Part shown: positions 61,361-64,000 of the stretch, in pieces
Position numbering within the stretch: position 1 is the first letter of the stretch
Layout of the letters: each line of letters opens with the position of its first letter
NCBI RefSeq assembly: GCF_004216955.1
Contig: NZ_SGXL01000001.1
Span: 558,001 to 622,000, forward strand
Reading direction: 5' to 3'
Length of the DNA stretch: 64,000 bases
Source of the DNA: Fictibacillus sp. BK138
Lineage (GTDB): Bacteria > Bacillota > Bacilli > Bacillales > Fictibacillaceae
Position numbers and translations under genes: made by a program
Notes under the pieces: generated by a model
Told to the model about the DNA's origin: nothing
Databases searched by the model: none
Seen by the model: only the letters and a program-made list of their open reading frames with translations

Positions 61361-63901
61361 ATGAGGGGTAAGCAAGTTCGCCGAAAAGCGGGGGCTTTTT
61401 TGGCATTGATATTGGCAGGGCAAACTTTATTTGGTGCTAGTTATACATATGCATCTGAATTCAATAATGGAAAAACGGTAAAACAGTATAATCTATCAAA
61501 AGCTGCAACTTTTAAGGAAATTACATATAGCACGAAAACGAGTACAACAACAATTAATCAGGATATCTATATGTTAGAAACGAAAATGGGAGATCCTAAT
61601 ACGGAAATTAAAGTCGGAGTACCTAATCCGATCAGTTCTTTAATGACAGTGTCTAAACGAGCGAAGCTGGATAATCGTGCAGGACATTATGTAGTGGGTG
61701 CAGTAAATGCTTCATTCTTTAGATCGAATGATAAATACGGTTATGCTCCAACGGGTGTCCTTTCACAAGACAACAAGATTGTAAACTATGGTGTGGTGAC
61801 CGGGGACTCCACTTCACCCATGAATGTTGCAGTTGGTTTTGGTATAGGTGCGAACGGAGAACCAATAATTGATTATACGAAACCTACCCTATCCTTTGGC
61901 TTCAACGGAAAAACTTTACCGATTTACAGTATGAACTCAGTACGGGAATCTGAAAAGGGAATTCTCTATACCAAAAATAACAAACTAGCAACATCAGGTA
62001 CTAACGAATGGGGAACAGAAATCATTATTACAAATACATCTAAGGACCCAGCACAAATTGGATTTGGTGATACTATCACTGGTACGGTTTCAAAGGTTAC
62101 TAGATTAGGACAAGCAGGCAGTCAATCGATTCCGCCTGGAGGTATGATCGTTTCTTTTGCAGGTAAAACACTATCGGAACAATTATCGAGTGTAAAACCG
62201 GGAGACACCGTCTCTGTTTCAGCCAATATTGAAGCGAAATGGAAAGATGCTAAATTTATCGTGGGTAGCGGTCCAATGCTTGTTAGAGATGGAAAAGTAG
62301 AAATCTCGATGTCTCCTAACGACTATCTTGTAAAAGACCGTGCACCACGAACAGTGGTAGCATATGATGCGGATAATAAAAAAGTATTTTTTGTTGTAAA
62401 TGACGGAAGGACATCTGATAGCAGAGGGTCAAGTCTCCCTGCAATGGCAAACTACTTAATTTCTCTTGGTGCTGACTATGCCATGAATCTTGATGGCGGC
62501 GGATCATCTGCAATGGTAGCACGTCCGTATGGTGCATATGAGCCTGTTTTAATGAATACTCCATCTGACGGAGTGGAACGTGCGGTTTCCTCTATTTTAG
62601 AGGTGGTAAACATGGCGCCAACAGGGTCAGCCGCTATACTAGTTTTAGGTTCTGCACCAACTCTTGAAGTAGGAATGAAGGCTCCTATTTCTCTAAAATA
62701 CGCATTGGATAATAATTATAACCCTATGGATCTAACAGCCTCTCAGCTTACATGGACGGTTGAAGGCGGCGTGGGAGTAATGGAAGGTAACACCTTTGTT
62801 GCGAAATCTGAAGGAACGGGGACGATTGTAGCAAGCAGTGGCAGTGCTACAGCGAGAATTCCTGTAACAGTAACAAACTCAGTACCTTTAGGAACAAAGT
62901 TTTTACCACTCGAAGGCTTTGATTCATTAAGCAGCTGGAGTACAGTAGGAGCACGAGCAAATGTTTCACTTTCAGCCGACCGGTACAAAGCTCGAGAAGG
63001 TTATGCAGCAAAGGTAAACTATGATTTTACAGAAGCAAACGGGGAAACGGCTGCAGCTTATTTAGAAGCTAGCCAAGCTATCCATGTCGAGGGTAAGCCT
63101 CATGCTTTAGGTGTATGGGTATATAATGATGGTTCTGGTCACTGGCTTAGAGGTGAAGTAATCGATGCGAACGGGAAATCACACAAAGTCGATTTTACAG
63201 AACCAGGAGGAATGACTTGGAAAGGCTGGGGCTATTCTCAAGTGGAACTCGGTTCTACACTTGCCTTTCCGATTAAAGTAAAACAGCTTTATTTTGCAGA
63301 AACAAATGCAGCAAAACAAAATAAAGGCACGATCTATATGGAAAATCTGCAAGCGATCTATGACGAAAACTATGAAGAACCTATTTTTACTGACTTAAAT
63401 CAAGCACCTTGGGCGGTTAATTCCATTCTCGCATTAACGAGCAAATCAATAATCAGCGGTTACTCTAACGGGAAATTTGGTCCAAACGATAAAATTACCC
63501 GCTTACAGGCTGCTACAATGATTTCCAGACATTTAGGACTAGATACTACAAATGTTGAGGACCCTGGTTTTAAAGATATTACACCGAGTACGTATGGATA
63601 TGGAACGATAGCAGCTGTCGCAGAAATTGGAGCCATAACAGGACATCCTGATGGTACATTTGGTCCAAATGATTCATTAACACGTGCACAGATGGCTTCC
63701 ATTATGGAGAGAGCGTATGATCTGGAAGGAACAACAACAAAAACTTTTTCTGATGTAAAATCAGGACATTGGGCATACAATTCCATTCAAAAAATATTAG
63801 CAAATGGTATTACCGGTGGGTATGAAGATGGTACTTTCCGCCCGGAAATAGCTATTACAAGAGCTGAATTTTCATCTATGCTCGATCGTTATATAAATTA
63901 A
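61361..63901 (+). CDS. SLH-anchored phosphodiester glycosidase (NAGPA domain)
   Basis: 846 residues. Signal peptide about 1-31. The NAGPA catalytic domain (about 100-420) shows VGAVNASFF, APTGVLSQ, GSGPMLVRDG, APRTVVAYD and NLDGGGSSAMV, interrupted at about 205-300 by an insert that resembles one in the GHL10 protein at 5411. Ig-like (BIG2-type) about 430-510, then a carbohydrate-binding-like beta-sandwich to about 665. Three SLH motifs about 670-845. It probably removes sugar-1-phosphodiester caps from wall polymers. ATG after GGGGGAG. Confidence 0.9.
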   Translation: MRGKQVRRKAGAFLALILAGQTLFGASYTYASEFNNGKTVKQYNLSKAATFKEITYSTKTSTTTINQDIYMLETKMGDPNTEIKVGVPNPISSLMTVSKRAKLDNRAGHYVVGAVNASFFRSNDKYGYAPTGVLSQDNKIVNYGVVTGDSTSPMNVAVGFGIGANGEPIIDYTKPTLSFGFNGKTLPIYSMNSVRESEKGILYTKNNKLATSGTNEWGTEIIITNTSKDPAQIGFGDTITGTVSKVTRLGQAGSQSIPPGGMIVSFAGKTLSEQLSSVKPGDTVSVSANIEAKWKDAKFIVGSGPMLVRDGKVEISMSPNDYLVKDRAPRTVVAYDADNKKVFFVVNDGRTSDSRGSSLPAMANYLISLGADYAMNLDGGGSSAMVARPYGAYEPVLMNTPSDGVERAVSSILEVVNMAPTGSAAILVLGSAPTLEVGMKAPISLKYALDNNYNPMDLTASQLTWTVEGGVGVMEGNTFVAKSEGTGTIVASSGSATARIPVTVTNSVPLGTKFLPLEGFDSLSSWSTVGARANVSLSADRYKAREGYAAKVNYDFTEANGETAAAYLEASQAIHVEGKPHALGVWVYNDGSGHWLRGEVIDANGKSHKVDFTEPGGMTWKGWGYSQVELGSTLAFPIKVKQLYFAETNAAKQNKGTIYMENLQAIYDENYEEPIFTDLNQAPWAVNSILALTSKSIISGYSNGKFGPNDKITRLQAATMISRHLGLDTTNVEDPGFKDITPSTYGYGTIAAVAEIGAITGHPDGTFGPNDSLTRAQMASIMERAYDLEGTTTKTFSDVKSGHWAYNSIQKILANGITGGYEDGTFRPEIAITRAEFSSMLDRYIN

Positions 63902-64000
63902 TTGGAAAACTAAGTAATATTACTAAACATTATGTAAATATAACCGATATACAGGATACTAAGTAACACATCCTAACAAAGATCTGTCCAAATTTAAGGG

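Overview
The window is chromosomal DNA of a low-GC, Gram-positive Bacillaceae bacterium. Start codons are ATG, GTG and TTG behind strong AAGGAGG-type ribosome sites. The proteins are typical of bacilli: a transpeptidase with an NTF2-like N-terminal domain, SecA2, LtaS-type sulfatases, SLH-anchored surface proteins, VanZ, DUF2584. The combination of S-layer genes and the intergenic repeat described below suggests Fictibacillus or a close relative, but the genus cannot be proved from the sequence alone.

Layout. 1-3.8 kb: a 5'-truncated penicillin-binding protein, then an oxidoreductase/sugar-isomerase pair. 4.0-5.0 kb: a lone minus-strand NERD nuclease-like gene between two repeat arrays. 5.4-21.3 kb: a long plus-strand carbohydrate locus with two GHL10 glycosidase-like proteins, a PhnP-like hydrolase, NanE, an RpiR regulator, two CE7-type esterases, a ROK kinase, an FAD oxidoreductase, a sugar ABC importer, DUF624 and DUF4127. 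It looks like salvage of an acetylated amino-sugar polymer that ends in ManNAc-6-P to GlcNAc-6-P conversion. 21.6-25.7 kb: an SGNH hydrolase, UDP-GlcNAc 2-epimerase (the UDP-ManNAc supply for wall polymer), an L,D-transpeptidase and a NUDIX enzyme. 25.9-34.9 kb: an SLH-anchored 5'-nucleotidase, small membrane and hypothetical genes, a C39 peptidase and an LtaS-like sulfatase. 35.2-63.9 kb: a surface-layer region with an SLH amidase, an SLH subtilisin, SLH NlpC/P60, the large S-layer protein, InhA-type metalloprotease, SecA2, a second secreted subtilisin, a second LtaS-like protein, an SLH protein of unknown function, stalk-domain proteins, a membrane-anchored FAD oxidoreductase with an SLH-like tail and an SLH-anchored phosphodiester glycosidase.

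One coherent reading is wall-polymer biology. MnaA makes UDP-ManNAc, ManNAc-containing secondary wall polymer holds SLH proteins, SecA2 may export them, surface hydrolases remodel the wall, and the 5-21 kb locus may recycle the amino sugars. The link between the recycling locus and the wall polymer is inference.

The most unusual feature is non-coding. Seven intergenic arrays of a short core, CTATGRRYY (usually followed by AAA), recur on a strict 21-bp pitch, two turns of B-DNA. Five arrays have exactly eight units and one has nine. Six of the seven contain a single 19-bp step in the middle region, and the spacers are unrelated in sequence. The same core occurs once as an inverted pair in the leader of the main S-layer gene. 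I know of no described element with this architecture. A second, independent family is a palindromic REP-like element (GGGGTCTGACCCC), three copies of which are joined to a terminator hairpin.
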